Below, one piece after another: positions 25,836 through 33,701 of a stretch of DNA of 64,000 nucleotides. The position numbers and the translations under genes are program-made. Source of the DNA: an uncultured Eubacteriales bacterium (lineage in GTDB: Bacteria > Bacillota > Clostridia > Oscillospirales > Oscillospiraceae); NCBI GenBank assembly GCA_900548625.1, contig URLO01000001.1, positions 1 through 64,000 on the forward strand, in the 5' to 3' direction. The notes under the pieces were generated by a model. That model was not told where the DNA came from. It ran no database searches and worked only from the letters and a program-made list of their open reading frames with translations. The number at the start of each line of letters is the position of its first letter. The stretch's first letter is position 1.

Positions 25836-26146
25836 AAATGCGTGCGGCTCCGAACAGGGCCGCACGCATTTAAGCTTGTCAAAAGTCCTTTTGACAAGCT
25901 CTCAAACGCGAACCGCGAGGGCTGGGTTCGCGTTTGAAAAGGCTGCGTGATGCGGCGCGCATAATTTGTGCGCTGCTTGCGCACAAATTCCACACTTGCA
26001 TCACGGAGAGAATTTTGTCCGAGGTACACGCCCCCGGACAAAATGGATTCACTTTTTATTTCGCCGTGCGCGGCGAAACTCTACGAGGTTTTTGACCGTC
26101 TGAAATGCGTGCGGCTCCGAACAGGGCCACACGCATTTGCGTTTTT
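25836..26146. repeat. Array of seven consecutive hairpins bounded by a direct repeat
   Basis: Seven hairpins in a gene-free stretch: 25836-25871 (13 bp), 25873-25900 (12 bp), 25902-25937 (12 bp), 25946-26005 (outer 8 bp, with an inner 11-bp stem at 25963-25989), 26012-26044 (10 bp), 26059-26078 (8 bp) and 26103-26138. The first and last are near-identical 36-base sequences built on AAATGCGTGCGGC. The last runs into a T-rich tract (from about 26141) and the first ends the YibE/F gene, so terminators frame the array. No coding sense is visible. Confidence 0.85.
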
Positions 26147-26200
26147 TCTTTTCTTTTTGCCGCTTCTGTGATAGGATAGGCAGAGCCGGGGCCGCGCGCG

Positions 26201-26632
26201 TCAGCGCTTTGGTTTCGGCTGGTGCAGGATCTGATGCACGACCGCCACAAGGCTGATGCCCGCGGCAAGGCCGACCGCCCACTGCGCCGTCAGCGTGCCG
26301 TAAAGCTCCATTGCTTCGCGGTCGCCGCGCACCAGCCCGAGCATCATCAGGTAGACGGAGTTGCCCGGAACCAGCGGAATGAGCGTCGGAATGAGAAACA
26401 GTGTGGCGGGCGCCCGGACATGCTTGGCAACAAGCTCGGCATAGGCGGCAGAAAACATGCTGACCACCAGAACGGCGCACAGCAGGTTGTCGATCCGCGC
26501 ATACAAAAGCCGGTACAGACCCCAGCAGAGCGCCGTTCCGAACAGCGCCAGCGGCAGATGCCGCTTCGGCAGATGAAACAGCAGGCAGAACGCAGTCGTG
26601 CCGACTACAATGATGATAAGTTCTCTGATCAT
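26201..26632 (-). CDS. Threonine/serine exporter, small subunit-like (ThrE C-terminal half)
   Basis: A 143-residue protein with four or five helices, matching the C-terminal half of ThrE-type threonine/serine exporters (LIPTLIPLVPGNSVYLMMLGLVRGD is the recognisable core). In Firmicutes the exporter is commonly split in two genes, as here: the N-terminal-half gene ends 3 bases upstream of this start. Together they should export threonine and serine or related small molecules. Confidence 0.85.
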   Translation of the reverse strand: MIRELIIIVVGTTAFCLLFHLPKRHLPLALFGTALCWGLYRLLYARIDNLLCAVLVVSMFSAAYAELVAKHVRAPATLFLIPTLIPLVPGNSVYLMMLGLVRGDREAMELYGTLTAQWAVGLAAGISLVAVVHQILHQPKPKR

Positions 26633-26635
26633 CTC

Positions 26636-27415
26636 TTACACCCCAAACAGAAACATTGCCCCGCCAAAGCCCAGCGCCAGCGCGCCCGCGAGGAGCAGCG
26701 ACTCAGACAGCCGCAAAAGACCCGAGATCGTATGTCCGACCAGCATGTCGCGCACGGAGTTGGTCAGCGCCAGACCCTGAATGAGCAGCATGATGGCGCC
26801 GCTCATCATAAACTGGATGTTCAGGACCGGCAGCAGCCGCACGGCAAAGCAGCCGATCGAGCCGATCAGAAGCGAGGTCAGGAACTGAAAGACGGCGGCA
26901 TTGCGGAAAACCGGCATGACCTTTCTTTGCAGCAGGCAGATGATCGTGCCGAGGAGCGCTGCGGTCAGGCCGTCGTAAATATTGCCGCCAAAAAACATGG
27001 CGAAGCAGCCGCCGCCGACGGCGCTGCCGGCGTACACCTCCAGCGCGTTCGGCTGCTCGGCTGTGATCTTCTGCACACGCTCGTGCAGCTCGTCCAGCGG
27101 CAGCGGCTCGGCGCAGCAGGCGCGGCTGAGGGCATTGAGCTGCTCCAGCTTTGCAAAGTCTGACGAGGCCGCGCGGTGGATGCGGCGCGTCTGCGTCAGC
27201 TCCACGCCGTCGCGAAATAAAACCGTCAGCACGATGTCTGACGTGATGACAAATATATTGATCTCCTCGGCGCCGTAGGCGCTGCTGAGGCGCGTGATCG
27301 TATCTTCAACACGGTTGATCTCCGCGCCGCTTGCAAGCAGCGTCTCGCCGATGTCCAGAAGCTCATGCAGGATCCGGTCGTGCCGTTCCATGCCGCATTG
27401 GCTCTGCTGTTCCAT
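26636..27415 (-). CDS. Threonine/serine exporter, large subunit-like (ThrE N-terminal half)
   Basis: A 259-residue protein. A cytoplasmic N-terminal domain of about 115 residues (ILHELLDIGETLLASGAEINRVEDTI is the family signature) is followed by about five helices with GGNIYDGLTAALLGTIICLL. The start at 27415 has AAGGAGG nine bases upstream; the frame is open for 28 more codons but without a better site. It is transcribed divergently from nrdG with 84 bases between the starts, and with the 143-residue partner downstream. Confidence 0.87.
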   Translation of the reverse strand: MEQQSQCGMERHDRILHELLDIGETLLASGAEINRVEDTITRLSSAYGAEEINIFVITSDIVLTVLFRDGVELTQTRRIHRAASSDFAKLEQLNALSRACCAEPLPLDELHERVQKITAEQPNALEVYAGSAVGGGCFAMFFGGNIYDGLTAALLGTIICLLQRKVMPVFRNAAVFQFLTSLLIGSIGCFAVRLLPVLNIQFMMSGAIMLLIQGLALTNSVRDMLVGHTISGLLRLSESLLLAGALALGFGGAMFLFGV

Positions 27416-27499
27416 GGCGCATTGCCTCCTTGTGTGTGACTGGAAACACATTCTATCAAATTCTATCCGTTTGTCAAGTAGAGGAAGGGAGCCAAACAC

Positions 27500-28015
27500 A
27501 TGAATTATGCAGCCATCAAGCCGTGGGACATCGCAAACGGCCCCGGCGTCCGCGTGAGCCTGTTCGTTTCAGGCTGTACACACCACTGCAAGGACTGCTT
27601 CAACCCCGAAGCATGGGATTTTGACTACGGCGAGCCGTTTGACCGCGCCGTGATGGAGCGCATTGTGACGATGATGCAGCCGCAGTATATCCGCGGCATC
27701 ACCTATCTCGGCGGCGAGCCGTTTGACGCGCGCAATCAGGCAGGGCTTCTGGAGCTGACGCAGCTGCTCCGCGCGCGTATGCCCGAAAAGAGCATCTGGG
27801 CGTTCACAGGCTACGTCTACGACCGGAATCTTCCGCGCGTCGCGGGCGTCACGGACGCGCTTCTGGCGGAGCTTGACGTGCTGGTGGACGGGCCGTTCAT
27901 CGCGGAGCGGAAAAATCTCAGCCTGCGCTTCCGCGGCTCTGAAAACCAGCGCCTGATCGATATGCCGCAGACCTTAAAAACCGGAGCCGTCGTCCTCTGG
28001 GACGAGCGGCAGTGA
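27500..28015 (+). CDS. nrdG: Anaerobic ribonucleotide reductase-activating protein
   Basis: A 171-residue radical SAM activase. The iron-sulfur ligands are CTHHCKDC (CX3CX2C) at about residues 26-33, preceded by NGPGVRVSLFVSG, and TYLGGEPF gives the SAM-binding GGE motif. It installs the glycyl radical on the class III reductase NrdD, which is not in this window. GGAAGGGAG lies upstream of the ATG. dUTPase follows after 10 bases, so the pair forms a small nucleotide-metabolism operon. Confidence 0.93.
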   Translation: MNYAAIKPWDIANGPGVRVSLFVSGCTHHCKDCFNPEAWDFDYGEPFDRAVMERIVTMMQPQYIRGITYLGGEPFDARNQAGLLELTQLLRARMPEKSIWAFTGYVYDRNLPRVAGVTDALLAELDVLVDGPFIAERKNLSLRFRGSENQRLIDMPQTLKTGAVVLWDERQ

Positions 28016-28025
28016 GGAGGATACC

Positions 28026-28457
28026 ATGCCGAAAATCAAGATTCATTATTTTTCCGAGGACGCGCCGCGTCTGAAAATGACCGAAAAGGGCGACTGGATC
28101 GACCTGTACTGCGCCGAGACGATGACGCTTCACGCGGGAGAGTTTGCCCTTGTTCCGCTCGGCGTTTCGATGCAGCTTCCCGCCGGGTACGAGGCGCGCA
28201 CCGCGCCGCGCAGCTCGACCTTCCGCCGTTGGGGCATTTTGCAGGCCAATTCCATCGGCGTCATCGACAACAGCTTCTGCGGCACGAACGACGAGTGGAA
28301 GCTGCCCGTCTATGCCACGCGCGACACGGTGATCGAAAAGGGCGACCGCATCTGCCAGTTCCGCATTTTCGAGATCCAGCCCGCCATCGAGTTTGAGGAG
28401 TGCGACACGCTCAGCGAGCATGACCGCGGCGGCTTCGGCTCCACCGGCGTCAAATAA
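28026..28457 (+). CDS. dut: dUTP diphosphatase
   Basis: A 143-residue trimeric-type dUTPase that removes dUTP and supplies dUMP. Conserved motifs: APRSST (motif 2), NSIGVIDNSFCGTNDEW (motif 3 with the catalytic aspartate) and a C-terminal RGGFGSTG (motif 5, the lid phosphate loop). GAGGA lies just before the ATG. Cotranscribed with nrdG. Confidence 0.92.
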   Translation: MPKIKIHYFSEDAPRLKMTEKGDWIDLYCAETMTLHAGEFALVPLGVSMQLPAGYEARTAPRSSTFRRWGILQANSIGVIDNSFCGTNDEWKLPVYATRDTVIEKGDRICQFRIFEIQPAIEFEECDTLSEHDRGGFGSTGVK

Positions 28458-28482
28458 TTCCACGCAGAACCGAAAAAGACCA

Positions 28483-28517
28483 AAAGGGCTGTAGCGAAAA
28501 AATCGCTACAGCCCTTT
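28483..28517 (+). terminator. Intrinsic terminator after dut
   Basis: AAAGGGCTGTAGCGA (28483-28497) pairs with TCGCTACAGCCCTTT (28503-28517). The stem ends in A and T runs, so it may work in both directions between dut and the convergent pyrophosphatase gene. Confidence 0.85.
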
Positions 28518-28676
28518 CAGCTTGCCAAAAGCCTCGTTGAGTTCGCGCCGCGCCATTTTCCTTGAAATACGTCAGTATTCCTGCGAAAAAATGTCTTGCA
28601 AAGCGCGAGAATTCCTCGCTGCCGGTCACATTTTCAGTTTTCAGATACGCCCTGGACGGAAAACGGCTTGGCGGCT

Positions 28677-30293
28677 TTAGCCCCACAGCGCCGAGAGCAT
28701 CGGGACGATCTGCTTCTTTCGCGAAACAACGTGCGGCAGGAAGCAGGCGTGGTCCTTGAGCTGCACGCCGAAGGCCTGCGTCATGATGTCCTCGTCGCCG
28801 GCGTAGAGGATGTGCGAGCCCTCCAGCAGCACGTCCGTCAGCATCAGGATCATGAAGCTGTAGCCCTTTTCCTCGATGGTCTTGCGCATGAGCGCCAGAA
28901 ATTCCTCGCTGCGCTGGAGCAGGTGGTTTGCATCGACGCAGGTGATCTGGCTGACGCCGAAATCGTGATCGGCGATGTGGAAGTTTTTGAAGTCCGCGAA
29001 CAAAAGCGTGTCTGCGGGCTTGTCATCCGACGCCGACGCCGCGAAGATCTCCTTGCCGAGCTCGTCGAGCGAGACATTCGCGATGCGCGCCATGCGCTCG
29101 GCCATGCGGTGGTCGAGGGCGGTGGAGGTCGGGGACTTGAACATGACGGTGTCGGCCACGATGGCCGCCGCCAGAAGTCCCGCCAGATTGCTCGGCGGCA
29201 TGAGCCCCTTCTCCTGATACATGCTGGAGACGATGGTGGCGGTAGAGCCGACCGGCTCGTTTCGGAAATAGATGGGGCTGCCGGTCTGGATGTCGGCCAG
29301 ACGGTGGTGGTCGATGATCTCCAGGATCTCCGCCTGATCGAGACCGGGGACAGACTGCGAGATCTCGTTGTGATCGACCAGAACCACGCGCTTGCGGCGC
29401 GGCTTCAGCAGGTGATAGCGCGAGAGCGTGCCGACGACATGCTCGTTCTCATCGAGGATGGGGTAGCTGCGGTGGCGGCTTTTCAGGACGATCTCACGGA
29501 CGTCATCGACAAAATCCGTCAGGTGGAACGCCTGAAGCTCCTCGGTGCGGCAGACGCGCTGGACGGGGATCGCGTGAAAGACCATGCGAGCGGCCTTGAA
29601 TGCGTCATAGGGCGTGGCGATGATGCAGGTGTCGGCGGGCGCGGTCCGCAGATCCTCCGGCAGCTCTGCCTGACAGACGATCAGGCAGCACACGCCAAGC
29701 TCGATGGCGCGGCGCGCCATCTCCGGCTGCTGGCCGCAGATGACGATGCTGTTTTTTGACGAAAACAGCAGATTCGGGTTGTTCTGCGGCAGCGCGATGG
29801 AGACCTCGCCGCTCACCGTATCGACCAGATTGCCGGCTTCGTTGACGATCCTCCCGTCCAGAACGCTCAGAAGGTTAAAGACCGGGATGGAATCGACGCT
29901 CGCGTCGTTGATGGTCTGGATGTCGTAGGCCGCGATCTCATTGGAGGAGAGCATACCGTACAGCCCGCCGTCGTCAGTCGTGACGGGAAGGGAGGCGCTG
30001 CTGCGGATGGCGTGGATGGCGTCCCACGCGCGGCTGACCGTCACCGCACCGCTGAGCGCGGGCGGCATGTCGTAATCGAGGTCGCAGACCTGCGTGCGCA
30101 TGGTCTGGATGCGCACAGGCGGCTGGAAGCCGAAGCGGTCGAGGATGAGCTGCGTCTCGTCGCTGACGTGGCCGAGCCGCGCGGCGACAAATTCGCGGTC
30201 GCCCAGCGCGTTGCGCAGCGCCGCGTAGGCGATGGCGGAGACGATGGAATCGGTATCAGGGTTTCGATGGCCGGTGACATAGATGGGATCCAT
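28677..30293 (-). CDS. Family II inorganic pyrophosphatase with CBS and DRTGG domains
   Basis: A 538-residue manganese-dependent pyrophosphatase. The DHH catalytic half starts VTGHRNPDTDS and continues after an insertion with VLVDHNE and EIIDHHRLAD; a DHHA2 domain ends the protein. The roughly 240-residue insertion holds CBS modules (SASLPVTTDDGGLYGMLSS and SYPILDENEHVVGTLS) and a DRTGG-like domain, the arrangement of the clostridial enzymes that are regulated by adenine nucleotides. GAAGGAGG lies before the ATG at 30293. It follows the gene at 30316-31047 by 22 bases. Confidence 0.93.
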   Translation of the reverse strand: MDPIYVTGHRNPDTDSIVSAIAYAALRNALGDREFVAARLGHVSDETQLILDRFGFQPPVRIQTMRTQVCDLDYDMPPALSGAVTVSRAWDAIHAIRSSASLPVTTDDGGLYGMLSSNEIAAYDIQTINDASVDSIPVFNLLSVLDGRIVNEAGNLVDTVSGEVSIALPQNNPNLLFSSKNSIVICGQQPEMARRAIELGVCCLIVCQAELPEDLRTAPADTCIIATPYDAFKAARMVFHAIPVQRVCRTEELQAFHLTDFVDDVREIVLKSRHRSYPILDENEHVVGTLSRYHLLKPRRKRVVLVDHNEISQSVPGLDQAEILEIIDHHRLADIQTGSPIYFRNEPVGSTATIVSSMYQEKGLMPPSNLAGLLAAAIVADTVMFKSPTSTALDHRMAERMARIANVSLDELGKEIFAASASDDKPADTLLFADFKNFHIADHDFGVSQITCVDANHLLQRSEEFLALMRKTIEEKGYSFMILMLTDVLLEGSHILYAGDEDIMTQAFGVQLKDHACFLPHVVSRKKQIVPMLSALWG

Positions 30294-30315
30294 GGGATCT
30301 GCCTCCTTCCGGGCG

Positions 30316-31047
30316 TCAGTCCGCCGTTGGGAACTCAACGCCGCCGAATTTCATGAAAAAACGCACGGGATAATAGCGGTCCAGATAATTCTGACAGAAC
30401 CAGTCATAGGTTGCATCGGGCAGATGCTGAAGCTCCGGCGCGTCGCAGCGGAAGCGCTCGAACGTTGTGCGGTCGCCGGACAGCAGCGCCGCCAGCAGCT
30501 CAAGCTGCCCCTCCTGCCGCAGCCGCGCAAAGCAGCCGTCAAGGATGCGGACGCAGGCGCGCTCCTCCACGGGGGCGAGCAGTTCCTTGTTTCCGAGCCA
30601 CGCGAGAAAATCGTCCATGTCGAGGATCGTGCGCGCGGCGGCGTGCGACAGCGTCCGGAAGCCCTCCGCGTCACGGCGTTTCAAGACGTCGATCAGATAT
30701 TGCAGCAGCGCGTCGTCCAGACAGACGCTGTCCAGAAAGACCTCGTAGATGTCGCGGATCTCTGTTTTGACGGGCTCCGCGGCCTCCTGCGGCGCGGGCA
30801 TCCGGCTGAGCGCCTGCGCGAGCGCGGCAGGGTCGAAGGACTCGTATTCCTCCTCGGGGATGACGATGCCGCTTTCCTCGGCGCACATGCGCACAAAGGC
30901 GGGAATCCCAAGCCGGGCGATCTGCGCCTGAAGCTCCATCGCGCGGCGCATCTCGTCCGTCTCGTGCAGCGTCATGCCCTCGGGGAGCGGGCGCGTCCCG
31001 TCCAGCATTTCGCCGAGAAAACGGATATAATATTGTAATAGTGTCAT
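30316..31047 (-). CDS. Unrecognised 243-residue cytoplasmic protein
   Basis: A mostly helical, acidic protein with no signal, membrane segment or family motif that I recognise. It opens MTLLQYYIRFLGEMLDG and ends with an aromatic-rich segment (ATYDWFCQNYLDRYYPVRFFMKF). AGGAG lies 9 bases before the ATG at 31047. It is cotranscribed with the pyrophosphatase gene downstream. Regular codon use matching its neighbours argues that it is a real gene. Confidence 0.7.
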   Translation of the reverse strand: MTLLQYYIRFLGEMLDGTRPLPEGMTLHETDEMRRAMELQAQIARLGIPAFVRMCAEESGIVIPEEEYESFDPAALAQALSRMPAPQEAAEPVKTEIRDIYEVFLDSVCLDDALLQYLIDVLKRRDAEGFRTLSHAAARTILDMDDFLAWLGNKELLAPVEERACVRILDGCFARLRQEGQLELLAALLSGDRTTFERFRCDAPELQHLPDATYDWFCQNYLDRYYPVRFFMKFGGVEFPTAD

Positions 31048-31154
31048 AGCGATACTCCTGACTGCATTGCAGATCGTTCTACTGTCCAGTCTAGCATCTT
31101 CCGGAGGGGATGTCAAAGAAAAAGGCGGTGTGGCGCGTTTTTCTCCTGCACTGC

Positions 31155-31183
31155 TGAAACAGATGCGCCCTGCGGGGCGTCTA
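31155..31183 (+). promoter_or_regulatory. ECF-type autoregulatory promoter
   Basis: TGAAAC (31155-31160), a 17-base spacer and CGTCTA (31178-31183), 32 bases before the sigma gene. This is the textbook pattern of promoters read by ECF sigma factors, so the sigma factor downstream probably transcribes its own gene. Confidence 0.7.
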
Positions 31184-31214
31184 TAAAGATGTAAGCTTAC
31201 AACGGAGGCATACT

Positions 31215-31769
31215 ATGCTGAACGCAGAGAATTTACTCAGACAGATCGCGCAGCGGCGCGAGCATGCGCTGGAGCAGAGCATCCGCCGCTACGGCGGATA
31301 TGTTTATACGGTGGTGCACAACCGCTGCCGCGATATGCTGACGCGGGAGGATCAGGAGGAGCTTGTCTCTGATGTGTTCCTTGCACTCTGGGAGCACGCG
31401 GGCACGATTGAACCGGAGCGTCTCAAAAGCTGGCTTGGCTGTGTGGCGCGCAACAAAACGACGGACGCGCTCCGCCGTGCGCGGCTGACGCTCCCGCTGG
31501 AGCAGGCAGAGCCTGCTCTGGATGACGATGTGATGCGCCGCCTCAGTGAGCGCGAGCGCGCCGAGGCCGTTCGTGCCGCATTGGATACGCTCTGCGCGGA
31601 GGATCGGGAGATCTTCTATCGGTTTTATGACCTCTGCCAGACAAGCAATGAAATTGCCGCCGCGATGGGCATGAATCCGGCCACGGTCAGAACGAGGCTG
31701 AGCCGCGGACGTGAGACGCTCCGGCGGGCGCTATGCAGCGAGGAGGAAGCGCAATGCAGTATGAAATGA
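31215..31769 (+). CDS. ECF-type RNA polymerase sigma factor
   Basis: A 184-residue sigma-70 family protein with only regions 2 and 4. Region 2 includes DQEELVSDVFLALWEHAGTIEPERLKSWLGCVARNKTTDALRR. Region 4 is a helix-turn-helix, SNEIAAAMGMNPATVRTRLSRGRETLRRAL. ACGGAGG lies before the ATG. Its end overlaps the next gene by 16 bases, the usual coupling of an ECF sigma factor to its anti-sigma partner. Confidence 0.92.
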   Translation: MLNAENLLRQIAQRREHALEQSIRRYGGYVYTVVHNRCRDMLTREDQEELVSDVFLALWEHAGTIEPERLKSWLGCVARNKTTDALRRARLTLPLEQAEPALDDDVMRRLSERERAEAVRAALDTLCAEDREIFYRFYDLCQTSNEIAAAMGMNPATVRTRLSRGRETLRRALCSEEEAQCSMK

Positions 31770-32755
31770 ATGATTGGATGCGGTATGTTCCGGACGATCC
31801 CGTTCCGGTCTGTGCGCTTACCTCCGCGCAGCAGGAAAGGATACGGAGGCTTACTATGAACAAAATTCAAGGAAAAAGACCACGCCGCGCGTGGCGGGCG
31901 GTACTCGCCGCGGCCTGCGCCGCCGTGCTGCTCTGCGGGAGTGCGTTTGCAGCGCAGAGGCTCGGCCTGTTCGATCTGGCGGGATTCCTCGGCATGACGG
32001 AGGAAAACGCGGGACGCTATGTTGTGCAGTATGAATCAGAGGCAGCGGCGGCGTTCGATGGGGTACGCTATACGCTGGAAACGCTGCTGACAGATGAACG
32101 CGCGATCTACGCCGTTGTCCGCGCCGAGCCGGAAACGACAGACGCGGCGCTGCAAGAGGTATGGCTGAGCCTCTCGACGGGCATCAGCGGCACGGAGCGA
32201 TGCGAGGTGCTGGAAAAGACGGACGGATGCTGGCGCTATCTGGTCTGCTATGCGTGCGGCGAGCAGGTACTGCCGCCGGGAGAGCCGGTGCAGTTCCGCG
32301 TCCAGCCGGCGCAGGACAGGGCGGGCGAGCTGCTGTTCACTGTGCAGACTCCGGATGAGGCCGCGCCGGCGATGCAATGGGCACTTGACGGCGGGCGGAT
32401 GCTGCGGCTGACGGCGTTTTCCCTCTGTGTGACGACACCGTATGATTCTGCCGCGGACGATGCGCTTCTGGCTGCGGACGCAGACCGAAGCACGCTGCTG
32501 TTTAACCGCCTGGCGCGCTCGCCGGAGACGGTGCGGCTCATATTCTCCGACGGAAGCACCCTCATGATCGACGGGGCATACTGGGATTACGAGGCGCAGG
32601 GCGCGGACGGCGAGCACTTTTTCCTCGGCGCTACGATGGCGGACAGGGATACCTTCTACCGCGTGGGCGTGTTCGCGCGGATGATCGATCTCTCGGAGCT
32701 GTCGGCGGTTGAGGTGGACGGAGCTGTGTACACGCCTGCGGACGCGGGGGCGTGA
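31754..32755 (+). CDS. Putative membrane-anchored anti-sigma factor (DUF4179-like)
   Basis: A 333-residue single-pass protein. A cytoplasmic N-terminus of about 45 residues is followed by one helix (AWRAVLAAACAAVLLCGSAFAA, about 39-60) and an extracellular beta-rich domain of about 270 residues. AGGAGG at 31741-31746 fixes the start at 31754, inside the sigma gene. Position and topology suggest that it holds the sigma factor until a surface signal arrives; the DUF4179-like family call is from overall pattern, and no zinc-binding HX3CX2C motif is present. Confidence 0.75.
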   Translation: MQYEMNDWMRYVPDDPVPVCALTSAQQERIRRLTMNKIQGKRPRRAWRAVLAAACAAVLLCGSAFAAQRLGLFDLAGFLGMTEENAGRYVVQYESEAAAAFDGVRYTLETLLTDERAIYAVVRAEPETTDAALQEVWLSLSTGISGTERCEVLEKTDGCWRYLVCYACGEQVLPPGEPVQFRVQPAQDRAGELLFTVQTPDEAAPAMQWALDGGRMLRLTAFSLCVTTPYDSAADDALLAADADRSTLLFNRLARSPETVRLIFSDGSTLMIDGAYWDYEAQGADGEHFFLGATMADRDTFYRVGVFARMIDLSELSAVEVDGAVYTPADAGA

Positions 32756-32793
32756 GCAGGTGCTGCGAAGCGCAGAGCGTCTTGGAGGAAACA

Positions 32794-32829
32794 CCCGGCG
32801 CGGGAATTGCTCCCGCGCCGGGCTTTTTT
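32794..32829 (+). terminator. Intrinsic terminator of the sigma operon
   Basis: CCCGGCGCGGGA (32794-32805) pairs with TCCCGCGCCGGG (32811-32822), followed by CTTTTTTG. Confidence 0.92.
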
Positions 32830-32936
32830 GCGCAAAAGCACGGATTGTGTGTGCCGCAGCGCGGGACACAATATTTAGTGTTCGTCAAAATGGAGATTTT
32901 CTGCGTAAATAATTCTGTTTTTCGGCCAAAAAACAG

Positions 32937-32965
32937 TTGAAATTTCCGATGTTCTGTCATAGAAT
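32937..32965 (+). promoter_or_regulatory. Promoter of trmL with long leader
   Basis: TTGAAA (32937-32942), 17-base spacer, TAGAAT (32960-32965). The predicted start near 32972 leaves a leader of about 215 nt before trmL, which contains the structured repeat at 33015-33105. Confidence 0.65.
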
Positions 32966-33003
32966 AGGGATGTTCAATTTTTGGGGCAGCACCGCACAAT
33001 TCA

Positions 33004-33157
33004 CCAGGCGGCTTCGGCGAGAGAATTTTCGTCAGGGCGAGGCTTGAAGGCCGCAGGAATCCTGTGTGCATTTCAGACTCCTCAAGCCGCAGAATTGTCG
33101 GAAAAAATCCGCCGGAGCGCGAAGACACAATTGTACGATGCTGCCTGAGCCGCCTGG
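33004..33157 (+). repeat. Structured leader element of trmL, related to the rluA-leader repeats
   Basis: A 91-nt element (33015-33105) starts CGGCGAGAGA and ends GCAGAATTGTCGGAAAA. These ends closely match the 90-nt minus-strand elements at 7100-7189 and 7205-7294. An inner stem, GGCTTGA (33041-33047) with TCAAGCC (33082-33088), stands where the other copies have GAAGCGCC/GGCGCTTC. A surrounding 9-bp helix, CCAGGCGGC (33004-33012) with GCCGCCTGG (33149-33157), could close the whole leader. Confidence 0.7.
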
Positions 33158-33187
33158 CTGGCGCGCGCGGCGCGCAGAAAGGATGCT

Positions 33188-33673
33188 ATGCTGCACATTG
33201 TTCTGGTCGAGCCGGAGATCCCCGCAAATACCGGCAACGTCGCGCGCACCTGCGCCGCGACGGGAAGCGTTCTGCATCTGGTAAAGCCGCTCGGCTTTGA
33301 TATTTCGGACAAGGCGGTCAAACGGGCTGGGCTGGACTACTGGCATCTGGTGGACGTCCGCGTGTATGAGAACCTGGATGACTTCTTTGAAAAGAACCAT
33401 CCGGCGCATCTGCGCCTGTTCTCCACGAAGGCGCCGCAGAGCTACGCCGAGGCCAGCTACCCTGACGGCTGCTATCTCATGTTCGGCAAGGAGACGAAGG
33501 GTCTTCCGGAGCCGCTGCTTGCCGCGCACTATGACGAATGCGTCCGCATCCCCATCCGGATGGAGGCACGCAGTCTCAATCTCAGTAATTCCGTTGCCGT
33601 CGGCGTTTTTGAGGCGCTGCGGCAGCAGGATTTCCCCCATCTTCTTGAGCAGGGGAAAATGGTCAACTGGTAA
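33188..33673 (+). CDS. trmL: tRNA (cytidine(34)-2'-O)-methyltransferase
   Basis: A 161-residue SPOUT-class methyltransferase that methylates the wobble base of leucine tRNAs. Family motifs: [18 protein letters not shown] at residues 9-26, FGKETKGLP near 98, and the knot-forming [19 protein letters not shown] near the end. The length is normal. GAAAGGA lies before the ATG. It is followed by pgk after 28 bases and may be cotranscribed with it. Confidence 0.93.
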   Translation: MLHIVLVEPEIPANTGNVARTCAATGSVLHLVKPLGFDISDKAVKRAGLDYWHLVDVRVYENLDDFFEKNHPAHLRLFSTKAPQSYAEASYPDGCYLMFGKETKGLPEPLLAAHYDECVRIPIRMEARSLNLSNSVAVGVFEALRQQDFPHLLEQGKMVNW

Positions 33674-33701
33674 AGCATTCTGTATCATCGGGAGGAACAT
33701 C

